A stretch of DNA of 64,000 nt from an uncultured Eubacteriales bacterium (lineage in GTDB: Bacteria; Bacillota; Clostridia; Peptostreptococcales; Anaerovoracaceae), in the NCBI GenBank assembly GCA_902798745.1, contig CADBXM010000002.1, positions 1 through 64,000 of the forward strand, in the 5' to 3' direction. Within the stretch, counting starts at the first letter, position 1, and every line of letters starts with the position of its first letter. Below the pieces are notes generated by a model. The model made no database searches. It had not been told where the DNA came from and saw only the letters and a program-made list of their open reading frames with translations. Below, piece after piece: positions 47,563-56,990 of the stretch. A program made the translations under genes and the position numbers.

Positions 47563-47588
47563 GCAACACTTTCTCTGTTTTCAGATAC
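47563..47588 (+). promoter_or_regulatory. Possible ECF-type autoregulatory promoter
   Basis: GCAAC (47563-47567) followed after 16 bases by GATAC (from 47584) resembles the AAC -35 and short -10 of ECF sigma promoters. It lies about 75 bases before the sigma gene. The match is suggestive only. Confidence 0.4.
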
Positions 47589-47661
47589 TATATATATGAG
47601 AGCTCTCAAAGACGGAACGGATGTCCGCGGCATCCGCGTACGTTCTAAAAGGGAAATACAA

Positions 47662-48183
47662 ATGAACGAAGAACTGGTCAGAAAATCAATAGGCGTAAGC
47701 AAAGAGTCATTTTGCGAACTCTACGGTCTGTATAAGGACCGGCTCTATCGCTATGCCCTTTACAGGCTTGGAAGTCCCGAGGATGCGGAAGATGCGGTCT
47801 CAGACTGCGTGCTTCAGGCCTGGAAAGGCATCCCCGGTCTCAAAGATCCAAAAGCATTTGGCAGCTGGATCTTCAGGATACTCTCCGCGTGCTGCGCTAA
47901 ACGTATCAAAGAGATGATCGGAGATCGGGAATACCCGTATCTAGTGAATGAAGACGGATACACAGACCCTTCGGGCGACACCGAGAAAGCTGTCTTGCTC
48001 GCTGAAGCGCTTTCGATACTGAAAGACGACGAGCGCGATATCGTGCTCCTGTCAGTAATCGCCGGGCTCACCAGTAGTGAGATCGCAGGCCAGACAGGTC
48101 TAAGGCCGGGCGCAGTAAGATCCAAGCTTTCGAGAAGCCTCGCAAGGATGAGAGAGTTCTTATCTCAGGGAGAATCATTATGA
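47662..48183 (+). CDS. ECF-type RNA polymerase sigma factor
   Basis: A 173-residue two-domain sigma-70-family factor. Region 2 spans about residues 15-65 (YKDRLYRYALYRLG, EDAEDAVSDCVLQAWKG), and region 4 about 120-170 (LTSSEIAGQTGLRPGAVRSKLSRSL, a helix-turn-helix). The ATG at 47662 has AAAGGGAAAT in front. An upstream in-frame ATG (47596) lacks a ribosome site and adds 22 residues that do not look like sigma. Its stop overlaps the start of the beta-propeller membrane protein (ATGA), the typical sigma/anti-sigma arrangement. Confidence 0.92.
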   Translation: MNEELVRKSIGVSKESFCELYGLYKDRLYRYALYRLGSPEDAEDAVSDCVLQAWKGIPGLKDPKAFGSWIFRILSACCAKRIKEMIGDREYPYLVNEDGYTDPSGDTEKAVLLAEALSILKDDERDIVLLSVIAGLTSSEIAGQTGLRPGAVRSKLSRSLARMREFLSQGESL

Positions 48184-50207
48184 ATGGCAATAATGACAAC
48201 AGAGAATATATAAAGAAATTATTTGATGATGACGGGATCAAAGCTCCGGAAAGCCTATCAGAAGATAGCATTCTGAAGATGCTCGAAGCAGAGGATGTAA
48301 AGTCTGCAGCTGTTCCTTCTGAGGCGAAGTATGAGCGCAAGAATATCAGGCCACACCGCTTCGCAAAAAGATTCATGAGCGTGGCAGCAGCACTTCTGGT
48401 TGCTGTGATCGGTATATCCGGTGTCTACAGCATCATGACCACCGCCCCTGACACATCAGAGGTCAACGGAGAGCTCTATACGTTCAAGAGCGACGGAGAA
48501 GTTAAGCGCATGGTAAGGAGCATGGACGCCACATCATTCAGGGATCTTTTCAGGCGAAAAGACTATGAGGTCCTTGAAGAATATGACTACAGCACTGACT
48601 CAGCGCCTATGGGCGAAGGCGAGGCATATGATACATACGGCGCGGCTGAATCCGCAGAACCTAAGTCCATAAGCAACAGTGATGCTTCCGGCAGAGCTAC
48701 GTCGCATTCCGAAACTTATCTTCAGGTAGAAGATGTCGACGAGGCGGATATAGTCAAGACGGATGGTAAATACATCTACTATGTGAATTCAAAAAAAGAA
48801 GTCGTGATCCTCTCCGCCAAAGACGGCAAGACTGAGAAAGTCGGTGCGATCGGCGCCGGCAGCATCGACAACTATGTGCAGGACATTTACCTCAAAGGAG
48901 ATACGCTGGTAACCGTCGGAGAATTCTATACCGGGGATGATGAAGGCAGTTCGGGGCTCGCCATCTACGACATCCGCGACAGGAGCAAACCGGAACTGAA
49001 ATCATTTTTCAGACAGAGCGGAGAGATCGTTACGAGCCGCATGGTCGGAGACTTTGTATATATCGTCACCGAGGACTATATATACTCAAGAGATCGTTAT
49101 CTGCCAATGTGCGGTTTCGGTGATTCATACACCAAGATATCCCCTTCTGATATCTCATGTGTTCCAGCGCCGAGCAGCTGTTCATATGTCGTGTTAAGCG
49201 CAGTCGACATCGCATCGGGAGAGCAGAGCAAGTCCGTGTCCAAAGCTGTATTCGGGGCGACCGACGAGATATACTGCAACGATCACGATCTATACTCCGT
49301 CTCAAGTGAATGGGGCAACAACACGGGGGCTGAATACACACGCATCGCCAGAGCAAGCCTTGATGGTCTTGACATCAAGTTCAACGGCACCGCCACTGTG
49401 CGCGGGCATATAGTGAACCGTTTTGCCATGGACGAATCCGACGGATATTTCAGGATAGCCACCACTTCGATGCGGAACGGAATAGATGTGAACAATCTTT
49501 ACGTACTTGACTCATCTCTCAAGGAAGTCGGCAAAGTGACCGGTTTCGCGAGAAATGAAAGCATAAAGGCCGTGCGCTACATGGGAACAAAGGCTTACGT
49601 GATCACTTATGAAGCCATAGATCCTTTGTTCATCATAGACCTTGCCGATCCAAATGATCCTCGCATCGAGGGTGAAGTAATGATCGATGGTTTCTCTACC
49701 CTCCTCGTTCCTGCAGGCAAAGGAAGGTTGATCGGTATCGGTCACGCCACCGGAGACAACGGCTATGGCGGAGAATATGACAGCGGACTCAAACTGGCGC
49801 TTTTCGACATCTCGGATCCGTCTCAGCCTAAGGTGCTTGACAGCAAGGAATTCGAAAATATGACGAGTCCTGCCCAGAACGACAGCCGCGCGCTGACAGT
49901 CAACAGTGAAGCAGGCTGGTACGCGATCCCATATGGGATAGACAATTATGACGACTTCGGAGTGATCATTGAAGACGGTGCTGTAGAAGACGCTGAAGTC
50001 AAGGAAGAGCCGGAAGAAAGCTATATCCCGGAACCTGAGAACGAACACGAAGAAGGCGTGCTGGTATTTAGGGCAGATGATACGCTGAGCGCTGTAGATC
50101 AGCACAAGCTCGGGAACGAGTATCTGGAGAGAAGTGTGTACATAGGAGACTATATCTACGCGCTCGACAGAAACGGCAAATGCACATCATTCATGCCGAG
50201 CATCTAA
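48180..50207 (+). CDS. Membrane-anchored beta-propeller protein, probable anti-sigma factor
   Basis: A 675-residue protein with a 64-residue cytoplasmic N-terminus, one transmembrane helix (about 65-87) and a large extracellular part. After a Ser/Glu-rich linker (about 130-170), the region from YLQVEDVDEADIVKTDGKYIYYV (about 178) to the end matches the secreted C-terminal beta-propeller family (Beta_propel). It has repeated blades such as LAIYDIRDRSKPEL, LFIIDLADPNDPRI and LALFDISDPSQPKV. By context the N-terminus would hold the ECF sigma factor. An acidic stretch (about 598-620, EDAEVKEEPEES) interrupts the propeller. The extracellular signal is unknown. Confidence 0.87.
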   Translation: MNGNNDNREYIKKLFDDDGIKAPESLSEDSILKMLEAEDVKSAAVPSEAKYERKNIRPHRFAKRFMSVAAALLVAVIGISGVYSIMTTAPDTSEVNGELYTFKSDGEVKRMVRSMDATSFRDLFRRKDYEVLEEYDYSTDSAPMGEGEAYDTYGAAESAEPKSISNSDASGRATSHSETYLQVEDVDEADIVKTDGKYIYYVNSKKEVVILSAKDGKTEKVGAIGAGSIDNYVQDIYLKGDTLVTVGEFYTGDDEGSSGLAIYDIRDRSKPELKSFFRQSGEIVTSRMVGDFVYIVTEDYIYSRDRYLPMCGFGDSYTKISPSDISCVPAPSSCSYVVLSAVDIASGEQSKSVSKAVFGATDEIYCNDHDLYSVSSEWGNNTGAEYTRIARASLDGLDIKFNGTATVRGHIVNRFAMDESDGYFRIATTSMRNGIDVNNLYVLDSSLKEVGKVTGFARNESIKAVRYMGTKAYVITYEAIDPLFIIDLADPNDPRIEGEVMIDGFSTLLVPAGKGRLIGIGHATGDNGYGGEYDSGLKLALFDISDPSQPKVLDSKEFENMTSPAQNDSRALTVNSEAGWYAIPYGIDNYDDFGVIIEDGAVEDAEVKEEPEESYIPEPENEHEEGVLVFRADDTLSAVDQHKLGNEYLERSVYIGDYIYALDRNGKCTSFMPSI

Positions 50208-50217
50208 AAGACATAAC

Positions 50218-50246
50218 AAAACCGGGCGTCTTTAACGCCCGGTTTT
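50218..50246. terminator. Bidirectional terminator between anti-sigma gene and tRNA-Val
   Basis: A 12-bp perfect stem AAAACCGGGCGT / ACGCCCGGTTTT with a 5-base loop. The right arm ends one base before the tRNA CCA end on the minus strand, so it also ends the tRNA transcript. Confidence 0.93.
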
Positions 50247-50247
50247 A

Positions 50248-50323
50248 TGGTGGTCTGTGCGAGGCTCGAACTCACGACATCATGGTTGTGACCCATGCGC
50301 TCTCCCAGCTGAGCTAACAGACC
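50248..50323 (-). tRNA. tRNA-Val (anticodon CAC), CCA encoded
   Basis: The minus strand folds as a standard cloverleaf. The acceptor stem is GGTCTGT with ACAGACC, the D stem GCTC/GAGC, and the anticodon stem CATGG/CCATG with loop GTCACAA (anticodon CAC, reading GUG). The variable loop has 5 bases, the T-arm is GTGAG-TTCGAGC-CTCGC, the discriminator is A, and CCA is genomically encoded. A -10 (TATAAT, 50354-50359) lies about 30 bases upstream. The rest of 50324-50460 shows no further gene. Confidence 0.97.
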
Positions 50324-50460
50324 ATATTGAGCGGCTTTTCAGCGCGCTCGAATATTATAACTCTTTTTGAAAAAAAATGGTAGCCTCCGGAGAATATTCT
50401 TTGCCTGACTAGTGTCATGAATCAGCAAGTACCGAAGGCGAGATAGTTCGGCCAATTGCC

Positions 50461-52179
50461 CTATTTAGCTCTGTTTGGCACCTTCGGCGTGACATATACT
50501 GTCTGGTTGTGTGTAAAGATCACCATTCCCGGCTTTGCTCCGTTTGGTTTTTTGACATACCTGACAGGAACATAGTCTACCGGCACATTGTCGCTTCCTC
50601 CCGCTTTGCTGTGATATGCCGCGATCGAAGCAGCTTCATATATGAGTTCGGCAGGCAGGTCATCCACATTCCGACCGATTTCCATCTTCACTATCACATG
50701 CGAGCCCGGAATGTCCTTGGTGTGCATCCACACATCGGTCTTTGACGCATATTTCATTGTGAGCCAGTCGTTTTCGATATTGTTTCTTCCTACCAGCACT
50801 TCGGTGCCGTCGCTCAGTTCATACCTTATCGGCTCCGGTTTTTCTTTCTTGCGTTTCCTCTGAGCAGCCTTCTGACGCCTTCTCACATAGCCTGTCTCTT
50901 CCAGTTCATCCCTTATGGACTCGAGAAGCGGCACGTTGTCCGCGGCCTCTATGTTCTGTATCACGGACTCCAGGTAAGCTATATCTTTCGCGTTATCTTC
51001 CAGCTGGGCCTGCTTTTCATGTATCGCGGTCCTCGCCTTTGAATATTTTCTGAAGTACCTCTGCGCATTAGCGGAAGCCCCGAGTCTCTCATCGAGAGGA
51101 ATGTCTATCGGATTCCCATCATAATAATTAGTGACCGTGACTTTCCGATCTCCCGGTCTGATCATATGTATATTAGCTGTAAGGAGTTCACCGTACAGTC
51201 TGTACTTATCTGAGTTCTCCGCGTTCAAAAGATCTTCGGACAATTTCTTTTTCTTGAGGAGCGCCTTGTCGAGCGATGCCTGCACCGATCTTAGGAGCGG
51301 ATGCGCCTTTTGTCTCACAAGATTGGAGGCCTCGCGATTTGAATAGAAAAATTCTACGCACTCAGAGACCGTATCGAAATACCTTACTTCCAGGCCATCA
51401 TATTCCCGCAGATCTGTGATATGGAACTCCCTCGGAGTCCCTTCTTCATCTATATACGCTCTGGCCTTTGCGCTTCCGTCATCGATCGAAGCGACTATCT
51501 CCAGAAGCCTTTTGGCAGGAGCCGCGGAAAGTGTCGCGGCATCGTCATCGTCTCTGCAATACTTCAGCATCTCGCGACTTATCGCAGGCGAGATACCGCT
51601 GACTCTCGCCATTATGGCTTTCTCCGCGCAAGGAAGCCCTGTCAGCGCTTCTACTTCGTTGAAAGCTATCTTGTCCTGTGCCGGAGGATACTGGTATATC
51701 ACACCCGGGAGCAACTGGCGATAGCGGTTCACGTCTATCGAAATACGTTTGATCGCGTCGATGATCTTTCCGGTCTCTGTATCAACAAGCACAATATTGC
51801 TGTGCTTGGACATGATCTCAATGATCAGCCTGCGGCAAACATAGAAACCAAGCTCGTTCTGTGCTTCGATATCGATCTCGATTATTCGTTCGCCGGCACG
51901 GGCCCTCACCTCAGTGATGCGCCCTCCCTGTATGTGTTTTCTGAGAAGCATGCAGAATGTAGGCGGCTGATCGGGGTTTGTATATGTGCCTTTGGTAAGA
52001 CAAACTCTGGCCGACTGGCTGTTTGCAGACATAAAAAGGCGCACATTCCCACGCGCTGTGTGAATGTGCACCAAAAGTTCTTCTCTGCCCGGCTGGTAGA
52101 CTTTTTCTATCTTGCCGAGGCTGATTCGCTCATTTAGTTCTTTTGCGACTGCATATGTGATTATTCCGTCGTATGCCAT
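50461..52179 (-). CDS. rqcH: RqcH/NFACT-family ribosome quality control protein
   Basis: A 572-residue NFACT protein. The NFACT-N domain (1-210) contains GKIEKVYQPGREELLVHIHT. A helix-hairpin-helix region follows, then a coiled coil (about 285-430). The C-terminal NFACT-R domain (about 450-560) has VLVGRNNIENDWLTMKYASKTD and WMHTKDIPGSHVI. Bacterial RqcH adds alanine tails to nascent chains on split 50S subunits; related proteins are also annotated as fibronectin-binding. The start ATG has only a weak ribosome site. It follows the DUF4914 gene by 3 bases, so the two are cotranscribed. Confidence 0.93.
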   Translation of the reverse strand: MAYDGIITYAVAKELNERISLGKIEKVYQPGREELLVHIHTARGNVRLFMSANSQSARVCLTKGTYTNPDQPPTFCMLLRKHIQGGRITEVRARAGERIIEIDIEAQNELGFYVCRRLIIEIMSKHSNIVLVDTETGKIIDAIKRISIDVNRYRQLLPGVIYQYPPAQDKIAFNEVEALTGLPCAEKAIMARVSGISPAISREMLKYCRDDDDAATLSAAPAKRLLEIVASIDDGSAKARAYIDEEGTPREFHITDLREYDGLEVRYFDTVSECVEFFYSNREASNLVRQKAHPLLRSVQASLDKALLKKKKLSEDLLNAENSDKYRLYGELLTANIHMIRPGDRKVTVTNYYDGNPIDIPLDERLGASANAQRYFRKYSKARTAIHEKQAQLEDNAKDIAYLESVIQNIEAADNVPLLESIRDELEETGYVRRRQKAAQRKRKKEKPEPIRYELSDGTEVLVGRNNIENDWLTMKYASKTDVWMHTKDIPGSHVIVKMEIGRNVDDLPAELIYEAASIAAYHSKAGGSDNVPVDYVPVRYVKKPNGAKPGMVIFTHNQTVYVTPKVPNRAK

Positions 52180-52182
52180 TAA

Positions 52183-54123
52183 TTAGATCTTTGCCTTAGT
52201 ATGATCGTGTCTTCCTGTGATCTTGTTGATCGGGGTCAGCTTCAGATACTCTTCAAGCGGAGCATCGTTCAGGCACAGCTCAATGATCTGACGGCCGAGC
52301 GGATCGAGCTCAGGCACCAGGAACTGCTGCAGCTCTTCCTTGAAGAAGTCTGTGAGGATCTTAGCGCACTGGTCGTAGCCCTCTGTGCCGATGGTCGACT
52401 GGAGTTCAGGTCTCAGCCAGCTAAGTCTGATATGCTGACCATCGATCCTTAGCTCATTGAGGGAGTAACCGAAGAGCGGGCATCTTGCCTCAACAAGGTG
52501 CTTGGAGTTTACCGTGCCCATTCTTCTCGCCAGGTATTCACGCACTACCCACTCAGCGCAGAATCCTATGTTATATACTCCGATGTGCTGATTTGGGATC
52601 AGGATGTTCAGAGTATTAGGCGTATCCACGATCTGATGTAGCAGCATGTTAGCCTGTGTTACCTTCTTGCCTGTCGCGAATGGCCAATATGAGCCTACGC
52701 CCTCTGCCTTGAGTCCGCTTCCAGCGGAAGTATCGGCAATCGATGGATTCTTGAATCCACGAGGCGATACGAGTCTCCAGAGCCATGCGAGTGCAGGCGG
52801 TACGATCTGTACGAAGCCCATTACACCATAGTCAGGATGCTCTTTTGTGCTAGGAGGCATACGGACACCAAACGATCTTATATCTACCTGAAGAGGCTCA
52901 TCACCCGGGATGATATTATCTACCATCTCACGCGGAATGATGACTCTAGGATTGGAGCAAGGTTTACCGTTTTCTTCGATATAATGCTCCCAGATGAGGC
53001 ATGTGGCTCCCGGTGTACCTTCGATGTTGAAGAACTCGAGCGGTTCATCCGGATGTATGCTTATCCTCTCATACAGAGGGATATTTCCGTAATAGTTATC
53101 GCCGTCAACTCTGAGGAACCAGCCGTACTCGGCGTCTACGATCACCAGCTTGCCGGATCTATCCTGAAGAGCCGTATGAGCGTTTACCATATCGTCGGCG
53201 ATCGGGAAGATCTTACATGTATCTCCCAGTGTGAGGTAGAATTCCTCGCCTGTTACTGTATGAGTCGCTAGTTTGACTCTGTTATCGGACTCGCGCTGTA
53301 TATCTTCGAGCATCTCGCTCTTTCCGCCGCCGGATGCTCCCTCATGCATGAACACGATCTCGTGCTCGTATGGTGTTTCAAGAAGAGCCGCCGAAGCGTG
53401 GTTTGTGATCCATCCTTCGTTCTCACCGATGTCGAGGAGTATGGAGAATACTCCCTTCTTAGCGCTTGGTCCCGGATAGAGGTTGTAGGAGAATACCTCG
53501 TGGAGCTTTTCGCTTCTGGTATGTACTACAGCCTGTTTACCCTTAAAATGCGTATGTCTGAACGGCGGAGCTACGTAAATTATCGAACGAGGCTCGTATT
53601 TGCCTTTAAGGTCTTCGTAGCTTACGAATTCCTGGATATTGGCAAGAGCATACGCGAAGAACGCCGCGTTCTCAGGGCATACGATAAGGCAGCTGTAATT
53701 GATCGATTTACCGCCGATGCTTACAGGCAAAACCACCAGATGCTGATTCTCAAGCCAATTCATAGTTATGGCTCTTAGATCGGCAGGATCGAAACCCCAC
53801 TCGTCTTTCAGACGAGGTTTATCTGTAGGAAGATCATCACCAATGTACATGCAGTGAGGATCGCGCCTTCTCATGTATGACTCTGTAAAATTGACGGACG
53901 CGCCGTTCTTGCAGAGCACTACTTCCGCTTCCTGAACATATCCTTTGCCCGGAATAGTGTACCCTACGATATGTACACCGCTCTTCGATGTACCAAAGCA
54001 CATATCATAGAGTTCCTTTTTGGTCTTTGGAACGGTGATATCCTGATTCTTCTTGAAGACTTCCCTTAGGTCGTCAGGAATTACCATTTTTTTGAACCAT
54101 TCATCTTTAGTCATTTTTGCCAT
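52183..54123 (-). CDS. DUF4914-type, phosphoenolpyruvate-carboxykinase-like protein
   Basis: A 646-residue protein with Walker A GASGGGKS (262-269) in FMHEGASGGGKSEML, reminiscent of the kinase-1a loop of PEP carboxykinase (GxSGxGKT). An IVDAEYGWFLRVDG segment follows (about 333-348). The overall sequence does not match the GTP- or ATP-type PEPCK in other motifs. I recognise it as the uncharacterised DUF4914 family. No signal peptide or membrane segment. ATG with AAAGGAGA. It precedes rqcH by 3 bases. Whether it makes PEP/oxaloacetate or acts as a kinase on another substrate is unknown. Confidence 0.72.
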   Translation of the reverse strand: MAKMTKDEWFKKMVIPDDLREVFKKNQDITVPKTKKELYDMCFGTSKSGVHIVGYTIPGKGYVQEAEVVLCKNGASVNFTESYMRRRDPHCMYIGDDLPTDKPRLKDEWGFDPADLRAITMNWLENQHLVVLPVSIGGKSINYSCLIVCPENAAFFAYALANIQEFVSYEDLKGKYEPRSIIYVAPPFRHTHFKGKQAVVHTRSEKLHEVFSYNLYPGPSAKKGVFSILLDIGENEGWITNHASAALLETPYEHEIVFMHEGASGGGKSEMLEDIQRESDNRVKLATHTVTGEEFYLTLGDTCKIFPIADDMVNAHTALQDRSGKLVIVDAEYGWFLRVDGDNYYGNIPLYERISIHPDEPLEFFNIEGTPGATCLIWEHYIEENGKPCSNPRVIIPREMVDNIIPGDEPLQVDIRSFGVRMPPSTKEHPDYGVMGFVQIVPPALAWLWRLVSPRGFKNPSIADTSAGSGLKAEGVGSYWPFATGKKVTQANMLLHQIVDTPNTLNILIPNQHIGVYNIGFCAEWVVREYLARRMGTVNSKHLVEARCPLFGYSLNELRIDGQHIRLSWLRPELQSTIGTEGYDQCAKILTDFFKEELQQFLVPELDPLGRQIIELCLNDAPLEEYLKLTPINKITGRHDHTKAKI

Positions 54124-54176
54124 CTGAACAATTCTCCTTTCACCTATATGTTATTGATATGTCGAAATACCTGAAC

Positions 54177-55772
54177 TTATTTGCCGTTGTATTTGAATGC
54201 CAGCATAGTGATGTCGTCAAATTGCGGAGCATCACCCACGAATGCATCGATGTCCTCCTTGACATTCGCAAGCAGTTCCTGAGGGTTCGCCTCTTTATCT
54301 TTGTTGAGGGATGCCAAAAGACGATCTTCTCCAAAGAGCTCGTTATCCGAGTTAGTCGCTTCCGTGACACCGTCTGTATATACAAATACGACATCCCCTG
54401 CTTCCAGCTTGAAACTGTGTTCCTTGAATACCATTCCCTCGATAGTCGATACCGCAGGTGAATGCGGATACTTGATCATCTCGAAGTCCCCGTTTCCATG
54501 CTTTAATACCGGATGCTCATGACCGCAATTCGAGACAACACCATCTCCGGTCCTTATATCTATCACAGCAAGCCATACAGTTACGAAATAACCGCTATCA
54601 TTGCCATCAAGAAGCTGTTCATTGACTTTCATCAAAGCTTCTGCCGGACTCAGCCCTTGCTGCACTGCGTTCTTGATGTAAATCTTGGATACCATCATGA
54701 ATAGCGATGCCGGGATACCCTTTCCGGAAACATCGGCCATGACAAGAGCGATGTGGTCATCATCCACCAGGAAGAAATCATAGAAATCTCCTCCCACGTT
54801 CAATGCCGGTACCATCGTGGCATACAGGTCGAATTCATTTTTGTCAGGGAATGGAGGGAACACACGAGGCAGCACGCTTGTCTGTATAGCCGTGGCAACG
54901 TCAAGCTCGGCGCCCAGCCTCTCTTTTTCGGCAGTGATCTCCGAAATCTCTTTGATATATGTCCTGAGATCGCCGTCCATCTTCATGATGGAATCAGCCA
55001 AATCTTCCAGTTCGTCTCCGGTGTGGACATCGATCTCGATCGCCTCGTTTCTTTCGATGTTGCCAACCATTTCTCCGGAACTCTTTTCAAGTTCTTTGAT
55101 AGGCCTTATAAAGTTCTTGTCCACTCTTCTGTAGAATACGGAGAGTGCCGCGACAGTAATAAGCGACACGGTCACCACGATCAAAGAGATATACTCCCAA
55201 ATAGCGCGTTGCATACCGGGCATCGAAAGGTCCACTCCCACCACAGCAACCGGATTGCCCGAACTGTCGAATACAGGTGAATATGCCGAACCTATATATC
55301 CATATTCGCTGTCCTTTTGTATGTTCAGCCGTTCAGGCGGATCTTTCCTGTATATGCTCCTGGTGGCTGCTTTGCTCTCATCGCTCATATAGCCTTCACG
55401 GTAGCCGAGATCGTAAGGCGCCTCGTCACCGGTATCTCCATCCCACACATACACCAGATCATCTTCGTACGGTACGAATACGTAGTAGTATTTCAGGTCT
55501 GTCTGAGCAAGGGTTGCTTTGAGCACTTCTGCAACTTCATAGTAATGCCCGTCTTTTTTACCCGTCTCTATATAACCCGCTATTTTATCTCCATCGATGA
55601 TTTCGGCAGCTGTCCTTGCATAGTTATAAGCTATTTTATTATAGGCATCGATACGGGTGTACCAATATTGAATACCGACAAGCGCGCTCAACGCGATAAC
55701 AAGCATCAAGGCGAAAGCGATGACACTTCTTCTTATGCTTTTTTGAAGACTCTTTTTTCTTTTCTTCTTCAT
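54177..55772 (-). CDS. Membrane SpoIIE/RsbU-type serine phosphatase with HAMP domain
   Basis: A 531-residue sensor phosphatase. TM1 (about 16-36), an extracellular Cache-like sensor (about 40-190, including YYYVFVPYEDDLVYVWDGD and GVDLSMPGM), TM2 (193-213), HAMP (about 215-270) and a short coiled coil precede a PP2C-type domain (about 295-530). Its metal motifs are GGDFYDFF, MADVSGKGIPASL, VFVYTDGVTEATN and FDDITML. Such proteins dephosphorylate anti-anti-sigma proteins, but no partner gene is nearby. Its ATG overlaps the stop of the membrane acyltransferase-like gene by 4 bases. Confidence 0.92.
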   Translation of the reverse strand: MKKKRKKSLQKSIRRSVIAFALMLVIALSALVGIQYWYTRIDAYNKIAYNYARTAAEIIDGDKIAGYIETGKKDGHYYEVAEVLKATLAQTDLKYYYVFVPYEDDLVYVWDGDTGDEAPYDLGYREGYMSDESKAATRSIYRKDPPERLNIQKDSEYGYIGSAYSPVFDSSGNPVAVVGVDLSMPGMQRAIWEYISLIVVTVSLITVAALSVFYRRVDKNFIRPIKELEKSSGEMVGNIERNEAIEIDVHTGDELEDLADSIMKMDGDLRTYIKEISEITAEKERLGAELDVATAIQTSVLPRVFPPFPDKNEFDLYATMVPALNVGGDFYDFFLVDDDHIALVMADVSGKGIPASLFMMVSKIYIKNAVQQGLSPAEALMKVNEQLLDGNDSGYFVTVWLAVIDIRTGDGVVSNCGHEHPVLKHGNGDFEMIKYPHSPAVSTIEGMVFKEHSFKLEAGDVVFVYTDGVTEATNSDNELFGEDRLLASLNKDKEANPQELLANVKEDIDAFVGDAPQFDDITMLAFKYNGK

Positions 55773-56911
55773 TTACTCTGCAATTTGGTAGGGCCGGCAG
55801 CTCTTGACTTCTTCCATATGGCCCAGTAATGAGCAATGAACCAAGTCACAATGTCTATGCATAGAGCGATCAATAATACGTAAGGTATCGGAAATACCTG
55901 AGTCCCATTTATTATATAAAGTATAACATTCGTTATGCAAATAACAAAGACCCAATGGATACAGTAAAACGATGTTATATTGCGGCTGGTCTCCGAAAAG
56001 AATGCCCTGAATCCCTCTCCCATATTCTTCGAAAGGAAATGCCAAAGGCCGAGCATACCTACATTAAGGCACAGATACCATACACAATCCCATGCCATCA
56101 TGTGGTAGTAGGCGTTCTCTCCGTAGTCAAACACGCCCATCTCATAATAATTGAGTATCGGATAACATAAAGCCGGTATCACCAGCATGGGGATGGTCAG
56201 TATCCCGTAAAATCTGTCCTTGTTTTTTACTCTTATAAGCACTTTTCCGAACGCGTAGCCACATACCGGTATTATGAGCCATGTAAGCAGAGGGTAATCG
56301 GATATAACCATTTCCTCCGCGTCAGTGGTGCCTATGAAATAACCCAGAAAAATATTTCCGGCTCCGCTGCCGGTATCGATATCGCCGATCAGATTGGTAA
56401 TGAGGAGAAGGCACACTGAAATCTCGATCATCATCCTCTCGGAGAATCCGAGATGTATGAACAACGCTATCACGATTATGGCCATTCCCGCGAAGAGGAG
56501 AACATCACATCCGAGCCATCTGTAAATCAAAGGGTCGATAAACTGCTCTCTGTCTCCCGTTATACCGTATCCAATGAGATATGGTATGAGATATCTGAAC
56601 GTCTGGGCAATATAGAATATGCCTATCAGCATGAGCCCGCGTTTTACTCTGTCGACAGTGTTGACTCTGTGGCTGTAAACCATGCCTATACCCATAGCGA
56701 ACAGGTACATAGGGGCTGAAAACGGCCCGCCAATCACTGTGTCAAAGAGAAATGAAAGACCATAGTCGAACTGAGCATCGGTGCTGCACTCGATGATGCA
56801 ATGAATGAAAGGCAACATAAGCAGCATCGTAGCTTTCGCTATGTCCACTTCGATCTGTCTCCCCTTATTCACCGGTGTATCGGCCAGAATGTCCCTCTTT
56901 TTAATGCCCAT
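55769..56911 (-). CDS. Multi-pass membrane protein, acyltransferase-like (HGSNAT/DUF1624-like)
   Basis: A 380-residue protein with about ten hydrophobic helices. The N-terminal GRQIEVDIAKATMLLMLPFIHCI segment, with the charged residue then a hydrophobic run, resembles membrane acyltransferases that modify sugars or cell-wall polymers. PMYLFAMGIGMVYSHR and YCIHWVF further along fit too. The exact family is uncertain. It is the first gene of its transcript. No Shine-Dalgarno sequence precedes the ATG (AAAATAAATTAACT). The stop overlaps the phosphatase start (ATGA), so the two act together or are at least coexpressed. Confidence 0.65.
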   Translation of the reverse strand: MGIKKRDILADTPVNKGRQIEVDIAKATMLLMLPFIHCIIECSTDAQFDYGLSFLFDTVIGGPFSAPMYLFAMGIGMVYSHRVNTVDRVKRGLMLIGIFYIAQTFRYLIPYLIGYGITGDREQFIDPLIYRWLGCDVLLFAGMAIIVIALFIHLGFSERMMIEISVCLLLITNLIGDIDTGSGAGNIFLGYFIGTTDAEEMVISDYPLLTWLIIPVCGYAFGKVLIRVKNKDRFYGILTIPMLVIPALCYPILNYYEMGVFDYGENAYYHMMAWDCVWYLCLNVGMLGLWHFLSKNMGEGFRAFFSETSRNITSFYCIHWVFVICITNVILYIINGTQVFPIPYVLLIALCIDIVTWFIAHYWAIWKKSRAAGPTKLQSK

Positions 56912-56990
56912 AGTTAATTTATTTTATCATTTTACAGGTTCACGATAAAGCAAATATATTTCTTTTACATGTGTACGAATACGATAATAA

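Noticed and set aside
50251-50324. Reading the tRNA on the plus strand, which would suggest a GTG (His) anticodon
   Set aside because: The T-loop TTCGAGC, TAGCTC and CCA only appear on the minus strand, where the anticodon is CAC (Val).
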